Source of the DNA: an uncultured Ellagibacter sp.
GTDB lineage: Bacteria; Actinomycetota; Coriobacteriia; Coriobacteriales; Eggerthellaceae
NCBI RefSeq assembly: GCF_934636505.1
Contig: NZ_CAKUAL010000026.1
Span: forward strand, 1 to 25,432
Direction of reading: 5' to 3'
DNA: 25,432 nucleotides
The first letter of the stretch is position 1. Each line of letters opens with the position of its first letter. The notes under the pieces are model-generated. The model saw only the letters and a list, made by a program, of their open reading frames with translations, was not told where the DNA came from and ran no database searches. A program made the position numbers and the translations under genes. This document shows positions 9,066-16,502 of this stretch, in pieces.

Positions 9066-9368
9066 ATGAAGCGCCCTTCGTCGCCAACGGTGAAACTTGC
9101 TGCAAAGCAGATCGGGGAAAACCTTGCAACATGGCGCAAATTGTATAATCTGACGTCTCAGCAACTTGCGGACAAAGCGGCGGTGTCGCGCGCCACCATT
9201 TCCCGCCTCGAAAACGGGGACCCGAAAGTGAGCTTCGAAACGTTTCTCAACGTGTGTCGTGCGTTGTCTTCTCTCGATGCTGTAGTGGAGGCAACGGACC
9301 CTTACGAGACTGACTATGGTCGCATCCGCGCTGATCAGGCACTCCCGCAACGGATAAGGAGATCCTGA
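9066..9368 (+). CDS. HipB-like XRE-family antitoxin/transcriptional regulator
   Basis: A 100-residue protein with a helix-turn-helix of the XRE/Cro type at about residues 16-70; SQQLADKAAVSRATISRLE (31-49) is the recognition part. The stop TGA overlaps the ATG of the next gene by one base (TGATG), the usual hipB-hipA coupling. Genes of this family encode the DNA-binding partner that neutralises the HipA kinase and represses the operon. The start at 9066 follows AATAAGGA (9053-9060), a usable ribosome site. The C-terminal 25 residues are charged and may contact HipA. The surrounding DNA is more AT-rich than the gltBD genes, which suits a mobile toxin-antitoxin module. Confidence 0.85.
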   Translation: MKRPSSPTVKLAAKQIGENLATWRKLYNLTSQQLADKAAVSRATISRLENGDPKVSFETFLNVCRALSSLDAVVEATDPYETDYGRIRADQALPQRIRRS

Positions 9369-10621
9369 TGGTTCCTATTGTCGATGTCTTTACGAGTCTT
9401 GCTGGGGAATCTGCCGAAGTTCACGTCGGAACGTGTCGGTTCAGTTTGCGTCGTGGAAGGATAAGCTGCTCTTTTGCCTATAGCGATGCCTACCTCAAGA
9501 GAGCAGACGCTTATGCAATCGACCCCGCTTTGCCGCTGCGTTCCACTTTTTATCACTGCGAGGGAATGCCTGGCGCGATGCGCGACTCCTCTCCTGATCG
9601 CTGGGGAAGGCACCTGATTGACAGAAGGGCGATTGCCGAGGCCCAGGCGGCGGGTGCGACGCTTCGTGCGATTGACGAAGTTGATTATCTGCTGGGCGTT
9701 TTCGATTCCACTCGTCAAGGGTCCCTTCGTTATTCCGTTCCTGATTCTGACGACCGGTTGTCTGAGAGCAACGAGGTTCCTCCGATTATCGAGCTCAAGC
9801 GGCTCCTATTTGCCTCGAACGAAATAGCTCGAGGTAACGAAAGAAGCGGGCAGATAAAAGAGCTTCTTGATGCTGGCTCTGGCTCTTTGGGCGGTGCTCG
9901 TCCGAAGGCTTCCGTTGTCGACGAAGGGAAACTTCTCCTTGCGAAATTCTCCCATCCAGGAGATGAGTGGGATGTGATGGCGTGGGAGAAAACGGCGCTT
10001 GACATTGCGGGCGACGCGGGTATGGCGGTTCCTTCCTCGAAGCTTGTGAGAATCGGAAGCGATTCGGTGCTGCTCCTTGAGCGCTTCGATCGATCAGGTT
10101 CCCTTGAGAAGGGTGAGAGGATTCCCTATTTGAGCGCGATGACTCTGATCGGTGCGCATGATGGCGAACATTGTGATTATGCGACCGTTGCCGACGCCTT
10201 GACGGTTTGGACGTCAAGCCCAAGTTGCGAGTTAGCGGAACTCTTTCGAAGGGTCGTTCTTTCCGTGGCATTGCATAACACCGACGACCATCTTCGAAAC
10301 CTGGGCCTCATTCGCAAGGAGGGCGGATGGGTGTTAGCTCCTGTTTTCGACGTCAACATCAACCCCGCTGCCGCGCGGGTTCGTGCCACTTCCATCTTTG
10401 GGGAAGCGGGAAAAAACGAGGTCGAGGGCTTGGATTCGCTTGGCGAGATCTGCGGACTGTCAGCTGAGGCAAAGGCACAAATTGTGGGGGAAACGCTTGC
10501 ATCGGTTCGCCATTGGCGCGCGTTTGCCAAGCGAAACGGGTGCAAGAATTCGGAGTGCGAGCTGATGGGGCGCGTGATAGAGGAGCGCTGCGCGGCTCTC
10601 GAATCACGTTTTGCCAGGTAG
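9368..10621 (+). CDS. HipA-family serine/threonine kinase toxin
   Basis: A 417-residue HipA-family protein. The N-terminal HipA couple domain spans about residues 1-120. The kinase core has a glycine-rich loop GSLGGARPKAS (172-182), Lys193 in LLAKFSH, Glu207, the catalytic stretch HNTDDHLRN (303-311; Asp306 and Asn311 by family comparison) and the metal-binding Asp328 in VFDVN. All expected catalytic positions are present, so the kinase looks active. Known HipA enzymes phosphorylate aminoacyl-tRNA synthetases such as GltX and cause growth arrest; the target here cannot be read from sequence. AAGGAGA (9356-9362) lies 5 nt before the start, and the one-base overlap with the upstream gene ties the two together. 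Codon use is less GC-biased than in neighbouring housekeeping genes, suggesting horizontal acquisition. Confidence 0.9.
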   Translation: MVPIVDVFTSLAGESAEVHVGTCRFSLRRGRISCSFAYSDAYLKRADAYAIDPALPLRSTFYHCEGMPGAMRDSSPDRWGRHLIDRRAIAEAQAAGATLRAIDEVDYLLGVFDSTRQGSLRYSVPDSDDRLSESNEVPPIIELKRLLFASNEIARGNERSGQIKELLDAGSGSLGGARPKASVVDEGKLLLAKFSHPGDEWDVMAWEKTALDIAGDAGMAVPSSKLVRIGSDSVLLLERFDRSGSLEKGERIPYLSAMTLIGAHDGEHCDYATVADALTVWTSSPSCELAELFRRVVLSVALHNTDDHLRNLGLIRKEGGWVLAPVFDVNINPAAARVRATSIFGEAGKNEVEGLDSLGEICGLSAEAKAQIVGETLASVRHWRAFAKRNGCKNSECELMGRVIEERCAALESRFAR

Positions 10622-10635
10622 TTGCAATGAAAATG

Positions 10636-10670
10636 GAAAGGCGTCCCGCGCAATGCGGGGCGCCTTTCCT
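10636..10670. terminator. Terminator between convergent HipA-type genes; copy 2 of the duplicated hairpin
   Basis: 10637-10667 repeats the hairpin at 8969-8999 with changes only in the loop (CGC for TAC). It lies 15 bp after hipA and about 48 bp from the end of the convergent gene. AAA and TTT flank the stem, so it could act on both strands. Confidence 0.75.
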
Positions 10671-10715
10671 GCTTTCAGGGGGCCTTCGACCCCGACATGG
10701 GGGAGCCTTCGACCC

Positions 10716-11801
10716 TTACGCCAGCAGTGCTTCGATCTGGACGTTTTTCAACTTGTTCACGGCATCGAGCTTCCATTTGGGGTAATCGAAGCCCGGGTCC
10801 TCGTATTCGAAGTCCTTCAAGTCGACAAGCTTCGCGCGGATGTTGGGCGTCATGAGGGCGCGTCCGATGGCGATGAAGTCGGTGCCGATTTTCGGCCCGA
10901 TGAGGCGGATGTACTCGTCGAAGTCGTCCATCTCCATCATCATGGGCAGGCATGCCATGTTGTGGTCGAACAGCGGCGCCATGCGAAGGATCTCGCCTGT
11001 CGCGTTGTTGACCAAAAAGCCGTAATTCCCCGCGTGCCGATCGACGTTCGCCATAACCGCATCCATCACGACCATTTCGCGGAAGGCCTCTTCAGCGCCG
11101 TGTTCGGCGGCGAAGGCGAGCATGTCTTTAACGTCGAAGGGGCCCTCGAAGAACCTGTGGGCCGAGACGAATCCCTCGCGTTCCGATGTGAACAGGGGGC
11201 ATTTGCAGGCGAGCTTTTTGTGGAATCGAAGCAGCGAATAGGGAACGTGGTCGATTTTTGCAGCGTCGAGCAGGTCGGATGCGAGCTTCTCGGAATACGG
11301 TTCGAACCCCGCGTTCGCATAACCGGTGGAACCGCGCTTCAAAAGTGAGATCTGCCCGTTTTCGCGAATCCAGCATTTCGCAAACGAACCTGACGTCGCG
11401 AACTCCGGGGAGGTGGGGGAGTTCTGCCGCCCGTACATGCCGGTGCCGTCGAAGGCGATGCGCGCGATGACGTCATCGAAGGGATTGCGATAGAGCGATA
11501 CGTCATCCCAGGTCAAAGCTTCGTCTTCGCGCTTCATCCAGAAGGTGTCGGTCAGCGACAGGCAGCGTATCATGCCGATGAAGTTATGGCGGGTGGTAAG
11601 GCCGAGTTCGCGCATGAGCTTCTCGATCGACGTTCGGTGCTTGGCGATGGCTCGCCCGTCGATCCAGTCGTTGATGTCGATGAACCCGTAGGGGAGATAA
11701 GGGTCAATGCGTTCGACCTCTGTATAGCGGAAGTCATCGATCCTTTTCTCTTCTTCGTACGTCGCAACAACGGTGTTCTTGTTCATCAGCTGATAGAGCA
11801 T
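10716..11801 (-). CDS. HipA-like kinase-fold protein, second type
   Basis: A 361-residue protein without the HipA couple domain but with a HipA-type kinase core: a small-residue loop TSGSFAKCW (136-144), Lys155 in LLKRGS, Glu171 in EPYSE, the catalytic segment NVDRHAGNYGF (252-262, Asp254 and Asn259) and Asp279 in APLFDHN. The start is supported by GGAGG 6 nt upstream of the ATG at 11801. It runs toward hipA and shares the terminator between them. It resembles stand-alone HipA-domain proteins found in many gut Actinobacteria and Firmicutes, whose substrates are unknown to me. No antitoxin-like partner is directly upstream on its strand, only a short SLH-like ORF. All catalytic positions are kept, so kinase activity is plausible. 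Whether it acts with the neighbouring hipB-hipA pair is open. Confidence 0.75.
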   Translation of the reverse strand: MLYQLMNKNTVVATYEEEKRIDDFRYTEVERIDPYLPYGFIDINDWIDGRAIAKHRTSIEKLMRELGLTTRHNFIGMIRCLSLTDTFWMKREDEALTWDDVSLYRNPFDDVIARIAFDGTGMYGRQNSPTSPEFATSGSFAKCWIRENGQISLLKRGSTGYANAGFEPYSEKLASDLLDAAKIDHVPYSLLRFHKKLACKCPLFTSEREGFVSAHRFFEGPFDVKDMLAFAAEHGAEEAFREMVVMDAVMANVDRHAGNYGFLVNNATGEILRMAPLFDHNMACLPMMMEMDDFDEYIRLIGPKIGTDFIAIGRALMTPNIRAKLVDLKDFEYEDPGFDYPKWKLDAVNKLKNVQIEALLA

Positions 11802-11851
11802 GTCGCACCTCCCTCAGGCAAAATCGTTTACGTGCATTATACGGCACCGCA

Positions 11852-12013
11852 CTACTTCAGGACTCCCATGGTGAAGGCGCGCGCGAGGACGGTGGCCGCG
11901 CGCTGGCGCTCGACATTCTCGCCCGGGCAGAGGAGCTTTCCCCTGTCGGGATCGTTGTAACCCTCGACAAGGCTCAGGTCATGCGCCCATGCGAGAGGGA
12001 GTGCGCTGCTCAT
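11852..12013 (-). CDS. 53-codon ORF resembling a single S-layer homology segment, probable remnant
   Basis: The ORF begins ATG at 12013 with AAGGAG about 5 nt upstream and ends TAG at 11852. The product includes LVEGYNDPDRGKLLCPGE followed by ENVERQRAATVLARAF, a layout like the SLH signature (GY, then a proline-containing turn, then R-x-x-A-A-x-x-L-x-R). SLH domains normally come in threes on secreted proteins. Here there is one short segment, no signal peptide and no passenger, so it looks like the surviving end of a larger gene. The good ribosome site argues that it may still be translated. It lies 50 bp upstream of, and co-oriented with, the HipA-like gene. Confidence 0.45.
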   Translation of the reverse strand: MSSALPLAWAHDLSLVEGYNDPDRGKLLCPGENVERQRAATVLARAFTMGVLK

Positions 12014-12064
12014 CGTGGCTCCTTGAGAATCTTGGGATGGGTCTCGGTTGTCGGGTTCCCGTCA

Positions 12065-12088
12065 GCATAGCATAGAAGCTATTTATGC
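12065..12088. promoter_or_regulatory. Interrupted inverted repeat between divergent genes
   Basis: GCATA (12065-12069)/TATGC (12084-12088) and ATAG (12072-12075)/CTAT (12079-12082) form a two-part inverted repeat. It lies in the 205-bp space between the minus-strand SLH-like ORF and the plus-strand UPF0261 gene. It may be an operator. I see no clear promoter for either gene. Confidence 0.25.
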
Positions 12089-12218
12089 CACCCGTCGCAT
12101 AACAAACGCCCTCTGCGGAATTGTCGTGATGCTGTGGCGAGTTGCGAACGCAGCCTCGAAATTATAGCGGGCGAACTAAACTGGGCAGCGAGTCGAAACC
12201 CTACGTCAGGAGGCCTGT

Positions 12219-13427
12219 GTGAAAACAGTCGCTATCATCGGCACGTTCGACACGAAAGGCGAGGAATTCGCCTATGTGAAAGCCCGCTTCGAGGAGCTGG
12301 GCGTCAACACCCTCACCATCCACTGCGGCGTCTTCGACCCGCAAACCATGCCCGACGTTCCCAACACGGAAGTCGCGGCGGCGGTCGACATCGAGATGTC
12401 GACCATCGTGGAGAAGAAGGACCGCGCTTTCGCCACCGAGACCATGACGCGCGGCGTCGAGAAGCTTCTGCCCACGCTGTACGCGAACGGCCGCTTCGAC
12501 GGCGTGTTTTCCATGGGCGGCTCGGGCGGCACCACCATCGCGACCGCCGGCATGCGCAAGCTCCCCATCGGCGTGCCCAAGGTCATGGTGTCCACCATGG
12601 CGTCCGGCGACACGTCCCCCTACATCGGCGCGTCGGACATCGCCATGTTCCCCTCGATCGTCGACGTGGCGGGCATTAACTCCTTCTCGGCGACCATTTT
12701 CAACAACGCCGTCGCCGCTATGGCGGGCATGCTCGAGCACGTCGCCCCCAAGCACGAGGACAACAAGCCGCTCGTCGCCGCGACCATGTTCGGCGTGACC
12801 ACCCCCGCCGTGCAGAAGGCGCAGGCCTATCTGGAGTCGAAGGGCTTCGAGGTGCTCGTCTTCCACGCGACGGGCACGGGCGGAAAATGCATGGAGGCGC
12901 TGGTCAACGGCGGGTTCATCAAGGGTGTGCTCGACCTGACCACCACCGAGTGGTGCGACGAGGTTGCAGGCGGCGTGCTCACCGCAGGCCCCGATCGCTG
13001 CAGCGCGGCTGCCTTGAACGGCGTGCCGGCCGTCGTGTCGGTCGGTGCCGACGACATGGTGAACTTCGGGCCGTGGGAAACCGTTCCCGAGCAGTACCAG
13101 TCCCGAAACCTGTACAAGCACAACCCCACGGTCACGCTCATGCGCACCACGGTGGAGGAGAACGAGAAGATCGGCCACGCCATCGCCTCCAAGGTGAACA
13201 TGTCGATCGGCCCGTGCGCGGTCATGCTGCCGCTCAAGGGCGTGTCGATGATCGACGCCGAGGGCCAGCCGTTCTACGGTCCCGAAGAGGACGCGGCGCT
13301 CTTCAAGACGCTCAAGGATGAGATCGATCCCGCGAAGGCCGAGGTCATCGAGATGGACGCGCACGTAAACGACGACGAGTTCGCGATCGCCGCAGCCCAG
13401 AAGCTCATCGACCTCATGGAGAAATAA
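12219..13427 (+). CDS. Tm-1-like/UPF0261 family ATP-binding protein
   Basis: A 402-residue protein opening with VAIIGTFDTKGEEFAYVK, the hallmark of UPF0261 proteins, related to the N-terminal half of the plant virus-resistance protein Tm-1. The Gly/Ser/Thr-rich stretch MGGSGGTTIATAGM (about 96-109) and STMASGDTSPYIGASD (about 126-141) belong to the nucleotide-binding N-domain. The C-terminal half begins near residue 186 with LVAATMFGVTTPAV. I use GTG 12219 because CAGGAGG (12207-12213) lies 5 nt upstream. The downstream gene is a PEP-hydrolase-like TIM barrel, a pairing seen in many bacteria and as fusions elsewhere. The bacterial function is not established; a small-molecule metabolic role is more likely than antiviral defence. 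Confidence 0.88.
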   Translation: MKTVAIIGTFDTKGEEFAYVKARFEELGVNTLTIHCGVFDPQTMPDVPNTEVAAAVDIEMSTIVEKKDRAFATETMTRGVEKLLPTLYANGRFDGVFSMGGSGGTTIATAGMRKLPIGVPKVMVSTMASGDTSPYIGASDIAMFPSIVDVAGINSFSATIFNNAVAAMAGMLEHVAPKHEDNKPLVAATMFGVTTPAVQKAQAYLESKGFEVLVFHATGTGGKCMEALVNGGFIKGVLDLTTTEWCDEVAGGVLTAGPDRCSAAALNGVPAVVSVGADDMVNFGPWETVPEQYQSRNLYKHNPTVTLMRTTVEENEKIGHAIASKVNMSIGPCAVMLPLKGVSMIDAEGQPFYGPEEDAALFKTLKDEIDPAKAEVIEMDAHVNDDEFAIAAAQKLIDLMEK

Positions 13428-13638
13428 CACGACCGGGAAGGCAGGGCCGACGCGTTTCCTCCTTCCCCCTAGCGCCGCGCCGCGTCAGATCGCAGCCGCC
13501 CCATCCTCATCGGGCTCGCTGCGGGCGGGCGGCGCCTTCCCTAGGCTTCATCGGCGCCGTCCGTTCTAACTCGCGGGCGCGCCGTGAACGCATATGTTCG
13601 GCAAGAAAAGGGTAGTACTCGAAAAGAAGGAGAACACC

Positions 13639-14469
13639 ATGCTTGAACTGTCCCGCGCGGAAATCCTCGATCGTTTCCGTAAGTCCCTCGCCGAGGGCAA
13701 CATCCTGCTCGGCGTCGGCGCCGGCACGGGCATCACGGCGAAGTCGGCTGAGGCCGGCGGAGCCGACATCTTCGTCATCTACAACTCCGGCCGTTTCCGC
13801 ATGGCCGGTCGCGGCTCGCTCGCGGGCCTGCTTTCCTACGGCGACGCGAATCAGATTGTCGTCGAGATGGGCGCCGAGGTGCTGCCCGTCGTGAAGGACA
13901 CCCCGGTTCTCGCCGGCGTCTGCGGCACCGACCCGTTCCGCGTCATGAAGAAGTACCTGGCCGAGCTGAAGGACCAGGGCTTCAACGGCGTGCAGAACTT
14001 CCCGACCGTGGGCCTCATCGACGGCGTGTTCCGCAAGAACCTCGAGGAGACCGGCATGGGCTACGGCCTTGAGGTCGACATGATCGCCGAGGCTCACAAG
14101 CTCGACATGCTCACCTGCCCGTACGTCTTCGACGAGGAGCAGGCGGCGGCGATGACCAAGGCCGGCGCCGACATCATCGTCGCGCACATGGGCCTCACCA
14201 CCGGCGGCACCATCGGTGCCGAGACCGCGCGCACGCTCGACGACTGCGTGGAGATCATCACCGGCATCGTGAAGGTCGTGAAGGACATCAACCCCGACGC
14301 GCTCGTCATCTGCCACGGCGGCCCGATTTCCGAGCCGAAGGACGCGGCGTACGTCATCGAGCACGTGCCCGGTATCGACGGCTTCTTCGGCGCCACCTCG
14401 ATCGAGCGCCTGGCCGCCGAGCGCGGCATCAAAGCCCAGACCGAGGCCTTCAAGGCTATCAAGAAGTAA
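13639..14469 (+). CDS. Phosphoenolpyruvate hydrolase-like TIM-barrel protein
   Basis: A 276-residue single-domain protein of the PEP-hydrolase/TIM-barrel signal-transduction family (PF09370), related to the PEP mutase superfamily. Visible blocks are LGVGAGTGITAKSAEAGGAD, IVYNSGRFRMAGRGS-like IYNSGRFRMAGRGS, VLAGVCGTDPF, GVQNFPTVGLIDG and DIIVAHMGLTTGGTIGA. ATG 13639 is preferred over the in-frame ATG at 13594, since AAGGAG (13627-13632) is 6 nt before it. The preceding UPF0261 gene is co-oriented 211 bp away. The two families co-occur so often that they probably act in one pathway. The reaction is unknown, and the family name reflects homology rather than a tested activity here. Confidence 0.88.
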   Translation: MLELSRAEILDRFRKSLAEGNILLGVGAGTGITAKSAEAGGADIFVIYNSGRFRMAGRGSLAGLLSYGDANQIVVEMGAEVLPVVKDTPVLAGVCGTDPFRVMKKYLAELKDQGFNGVQNFPTVGLIDGVFRKNLEETGMGYGLEVDMIAEAHKLDMLTCPYVFDEEQAAAMTKAGADIIVAHMGLTTGGTIGAETARTLDDCVEIITGIVKVVKDINPDALVICHGGPISEPKDAAYVIEHVPGIDGFFGATSIERLAAERGIKAQTEAFKAIKK

Positions 14470-14505
14470 CGACTCTCGGCTTCGCATTCCATCGAGGCTC
14501 CAGCG

Positions 14506-14549
14506 AAGGGCGCTCGCAGCGATTCGCGTCGCGGCGGACGCCCTTTTCT
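14506..14549 (+). terminator. Terminator after the TIM-barrel gene
   Basis: AAGGGCG (14506-14512) pairs with CGCCCTT (14539-14545), with further GC pairing possible inside, and TTTT follows directly. Confidence 0.6.
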
Positions 14550-14594
14550 CGTGGTGGGCGCGCTTCCTCTTGCGCGCTGCGGCTCCGCTCGCGC

Positions 14595-14600
14595 TATACT
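14595..14600 (+). promoter_or_regulatory. rsmI -10 element, leaderless arrangement
   Basis: TATACT ends 7 nt before the rsmI ATG at 14608, so transcription should start at or next to the start codon. TTGCGC at 14570-14575 is a possible -35 with a long 19-bp spacer. No Shine-Dalgarno is present. Confidence 0.55.
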
Positions 14601-14607
14601 AGCGCGC

Positions 14608-15465
14608 ATGGCTAACACACTTGGAAAACTCATCATCTGCCCGACGCCCATCGGCAACTTAGGCGACATGACCGAGCGCACGATTTCGGCGCTTGGGGAA
14701 GCGGACGTCGTGTGCGCGGAAGACACGCGCGTCACGGGGAAGCTGCTCGCCGCCTTCGGTATCGAGAAGCGGCTCGAACGTTTAGACGAGGCGCTCATCG
14801 GCGACCGCGCGGCGCAGGTTGCCGAGCGCGTGCTTGCCGGCGAGGTGATCGCGTACTGCAGCGACGCTGGCATGCCGGGCGTGTCTGACCCGGGGCTTCG
14901 GCTCGTTCGCGCAGCTCGCGAGGCTGGCGCGCCCGTCGAGGTGCTCCCTGGCGCATCCGCCTGCGCCACAGCCTACGTAGCAAGCGGCTGCACGTGCCCC
15001 CGCTTCTACTTCGGCGGCTTCTTCCCGCGCAAGGACGCCGAGCGCAAGGCGACGCTCGATGCGCTGCGCTCTCTCGACGCGGCGCTCATCTTCTACGAGA
15101 GCCCCAATCGCGTGGCGTCGGCGCTCGAGTCGATGGCCCAGGCGTTTCCCCTGCGCGAGGCGGCGGTGTGCCGCGAGCTTACCAAGTTGCATGAGGAAGT
15201 GGTGCGCGATACCCTGCCGAGCCTGCGCGACGAGTTCGCCCGTCGTGCGGAGGAAGGCTCCATCAAAGGCGAGATCGCCATCGTGATCGACGAGCCGAGC
15301 GCCGCCGAGGAGGATGCAGCGCAGCTTGACGCCGCCGAGGCCGCCCGCGCCCGCGCCGCCGAGCTCAAGGCCGAAGGCGCGCGCAACAAAGAAATCGCCA
15401 AGGCGATCGCCGCCGAGTTCGGGCTTCCCCGGAACGCCGCCTACGAGATAGCGCTCGACGCCTAA
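14608..15465 (+). CDS. rsmI: 16S rRNA (cytidine(1402)-2'-O)-methyltransferase
   Basis: RsmI uses S-adenosylmethionine to methylate the 2'-OH of C1402 at the ribosomal decoding centre. The 285-residue product begins LIICPTPIGNLGDMTERT, the family's N-terminal signature, followed by AEDTRVTGKLL, YCSDAGMPGVSDPG and LPGASACATAY of the tetrapyrrole-methylase fold, and IFYESPNRV. The C-terminus after about residue 225 is alanine-rich and ends in a helix-turn-helix-like ARNKEIAKAIAAEFGLPRN, as in other RsmI proteins. I start at ATG 14608 rather than the longer in-frame GTG at 14551 because the core begins immediately and the -10 box lies just before it. The next gene starts 10 bp after the stop. Confidence 0.93.
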   Translation: MANTLGKLIICPTPIGNLGDMTERTISALGEADVVCAEDTRVTGKLLAAFGIEKRLERLDEALIGDRAAQVAERVLAGEVIAYCSDAGMPGVSDPGLRLVRAAREAGAPVEVLPGASACATAYVASGCTCPRFYFGGFFPRKDAERKATLDALRSLDAALIFYESPNRVASALESMAQAFPLREAAVCRELTKLHEEVVRDTLPSLRDEFARRAEEGSIKGEIAIVIDEPSAAEEDAAQLDAAEAARARAAELKAEGARNKEIAKAIAAEFGLPRNAAYEIALDA

Positions 15466-15475
15466 AGGTTGCGCC

Positions 15476-16195
15476 GTGCCGTATTCCAACCAATCGGGGC
15501 CCGTGCGCACGCGCCGCATCGCACCTGGATCTGCGGGCGCGTCCTCTTCCGCCGACAAGCGTGCACCGAAACGGGCAGGCTGCGGTTCCCAAGGTGGCAG
15601 GCGAGCTGGCGCCGCTGGGCGAACCCGTGCGGGCGCTCGCTCCGTCGCAGATGCGCGCACGCTTCTCGTCGACGGCATCGAGGTGCGCCTTTCCCGCAAG
15701 CACGTGAAAAACCTCAACCTGCGCATTTCCCGCGATGGGGCGCATGTGGACGTGTCGGCGCCGTCATGGGTGAGCGAAGACGAGGTGCGCGACTTCGTTC
15801 GGCGCAAGGCGGCATGGATCGAGTCGCATCTTGCCCAGGCGGCGGATACCCCCATGGCCCGCGCGTCGCAGGCGAAGCCCGAGGAGGTCGCCGCATGGCG
15901 CGAGGTCGTTTCCGCATGTGTGCCCGCGCTCATCGCGGCGTGGGAGCCGATCATGGGGGTGCGCGCGGGCAAGCTCGCGTATCGCAACATGACGAGCCGA
16001 TGGGGGAGCTGCCAACCTTCGACGGGCCGCATCTGCATCAACGTGCGCCTCGCGCTCTATCCACCGGAATGCTTGGAATACGTGGTGGTTCACGAGCTGT
16101 GCCATCTGCTCGAGCGGGGTCACGGTCCCAGGTTCCACCAGCTCATGGACACCTTCATGCCCGATTGGAAGCAACGCCGCGCGAAGCTGCGCTAA
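15476..16195 (+). CDS. YgjP/DUF45-type zinc metallopeptidase
   Basis: A 239-residue protein. The C-terminal half has HELCHLLERGHGPRF, where His206, Glu207 and His210 form the HExxH zinc site and His216 is the likely third ligand. Upstream, MTSRWGSCQPSTGRICINVR is the conserved YgjP/DUF45 block. The first 60 residues are rich in Arg, Ala, Gly and Ser and look disordered. The GTG start at 15476 has only a weak AAAGG upstream, so the true start could be further in. The short gap after rsmI suggests co-transcription. Family members resemble WLM/SprT-type peptidases and are assumed cytosolic; the substrate is unknown. Confidence 0.85.
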   Translation: MPYSNQSGPVRTRRIAPGSAGASSSADKRAPKRAGCGSQGGRRAGAAGRTRAGARSVADARTLLVDGIEVRLSRKHVKNLNLRISRDGAHVDVSAPSWVSEDEVRDFVRRKAAWIESHLAQAADTPMARASQAKPEEVAAWREVVSACVPALIAAWEPIMGVRAGKLAYRNMTSRWGSCQPSTGRICINVRLALYPPECLEYVVVHELCHLLERGHGPRFHQLMDTFMPDWKQRRAKLR

Positions 16196-16372
16196 GGGGG
16201 CGTCCCTTCCAGCGAGCGTCCAGGCATGCCCGTCTGTGCCCGCGTCCGTGCGAGCCCTTGCGCTCCTGCAGAGATGTCCGCGACCTCCCAGCCTGTGTTG
16301 AGATGAAACGTGACAAAAAGGCGCGAAACACAACGAAAATCGTGCAACGATGGAAAAAACGATTATTCCTTC

Positions 16373-16401
16373 TTGCGTTCAATAGCGAAGCGTTCTATTA
16401 T
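16373..16401 (+). promoter_or_regulatory. Sigma-70-type promoter upstream of the MOSC gene
   Basis: TTGCGT (16373-16378) and TATTAT (16396-16401) are separated by 17 bp, in an AT-rich stretch. The start is predicted near 16408, about 95 bases before the MOSC ATG. Confidence 0.6.
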
Positions 16402-16427
16402 TCCTACTCAGTTACTAGAAGTTACGT

Positions 16428-16480
16428 AAAGGCCGCAAGTCCTCGCCGCGAGCTCGCTCGCACGGACTGGCGGCCTTTTT
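16428..16480 (+). terminator. Strong intrinsic terminator or attenuator before the MOSC gene
   Basis: AAAGGCCGCAAGTCC (16428-16442) pairs with GGACTGGCGGCCTTT (16464-16478) at 14 of 15 positions. The inner GCGAGCTCGC is itself palindromic, and TTTTT ends the structure. It lies between the promoter at 16373 and the MOSC ribosome site at 16489, so it either attenuates that gene or ends a ~75-nt transcript. Confidence 0.75.
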
Positions 16481-16502
16481 CGCACTGAGGGGAGAAGCCA
16501 TC

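Larger units (their letters stand above)
16196..16502 (+). other. 307-bp intergenic region before the MOSC gene
   Basis: No convincing protein gene. The first ~110 bases are GC-rich without clear structure. From about 16300 the DNA turns AT-rich and contains a consensus-like promoter (16373-16401) and a strong terminator hairpin (16428-16480), listed separately. Confidence 0.6.

Noticed and set aside
12201..13430. Minus-strand 409-codon frame opposite the UPF0261 gene
   Set aside because: Shadow frame; composition is His/Arg/Val-rich without domain similarity.
13436..13475. GGGAAGG/CCTTCCC inverted repeat after the UPF0261 gene as a terminator
   Set aside because: A loop of about 19 bases and no T-run make it weak; read-through into the TIM-barrel gene is likelier.
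13594..13638. Upstream ATG start for the TIM-barrel gene
   Set aside because: AAGGAG sits correctly for ATG 13639; the extra 15 residues are lysine-rich and unlike the family.
14782..16041. Minus-strand 419-codon frame across rsmI and the metallopeptidase
   Set aside because: Spans two well-supported plus-strand genes and has no recognisable domain.
16408..16502. Molybdenum-cofactor riboswitch before the MOSC gene
   Set aside because: The stretch before the terminator is only about 20 bases, too short for the known aptamer, and I do not see its conserved elements.
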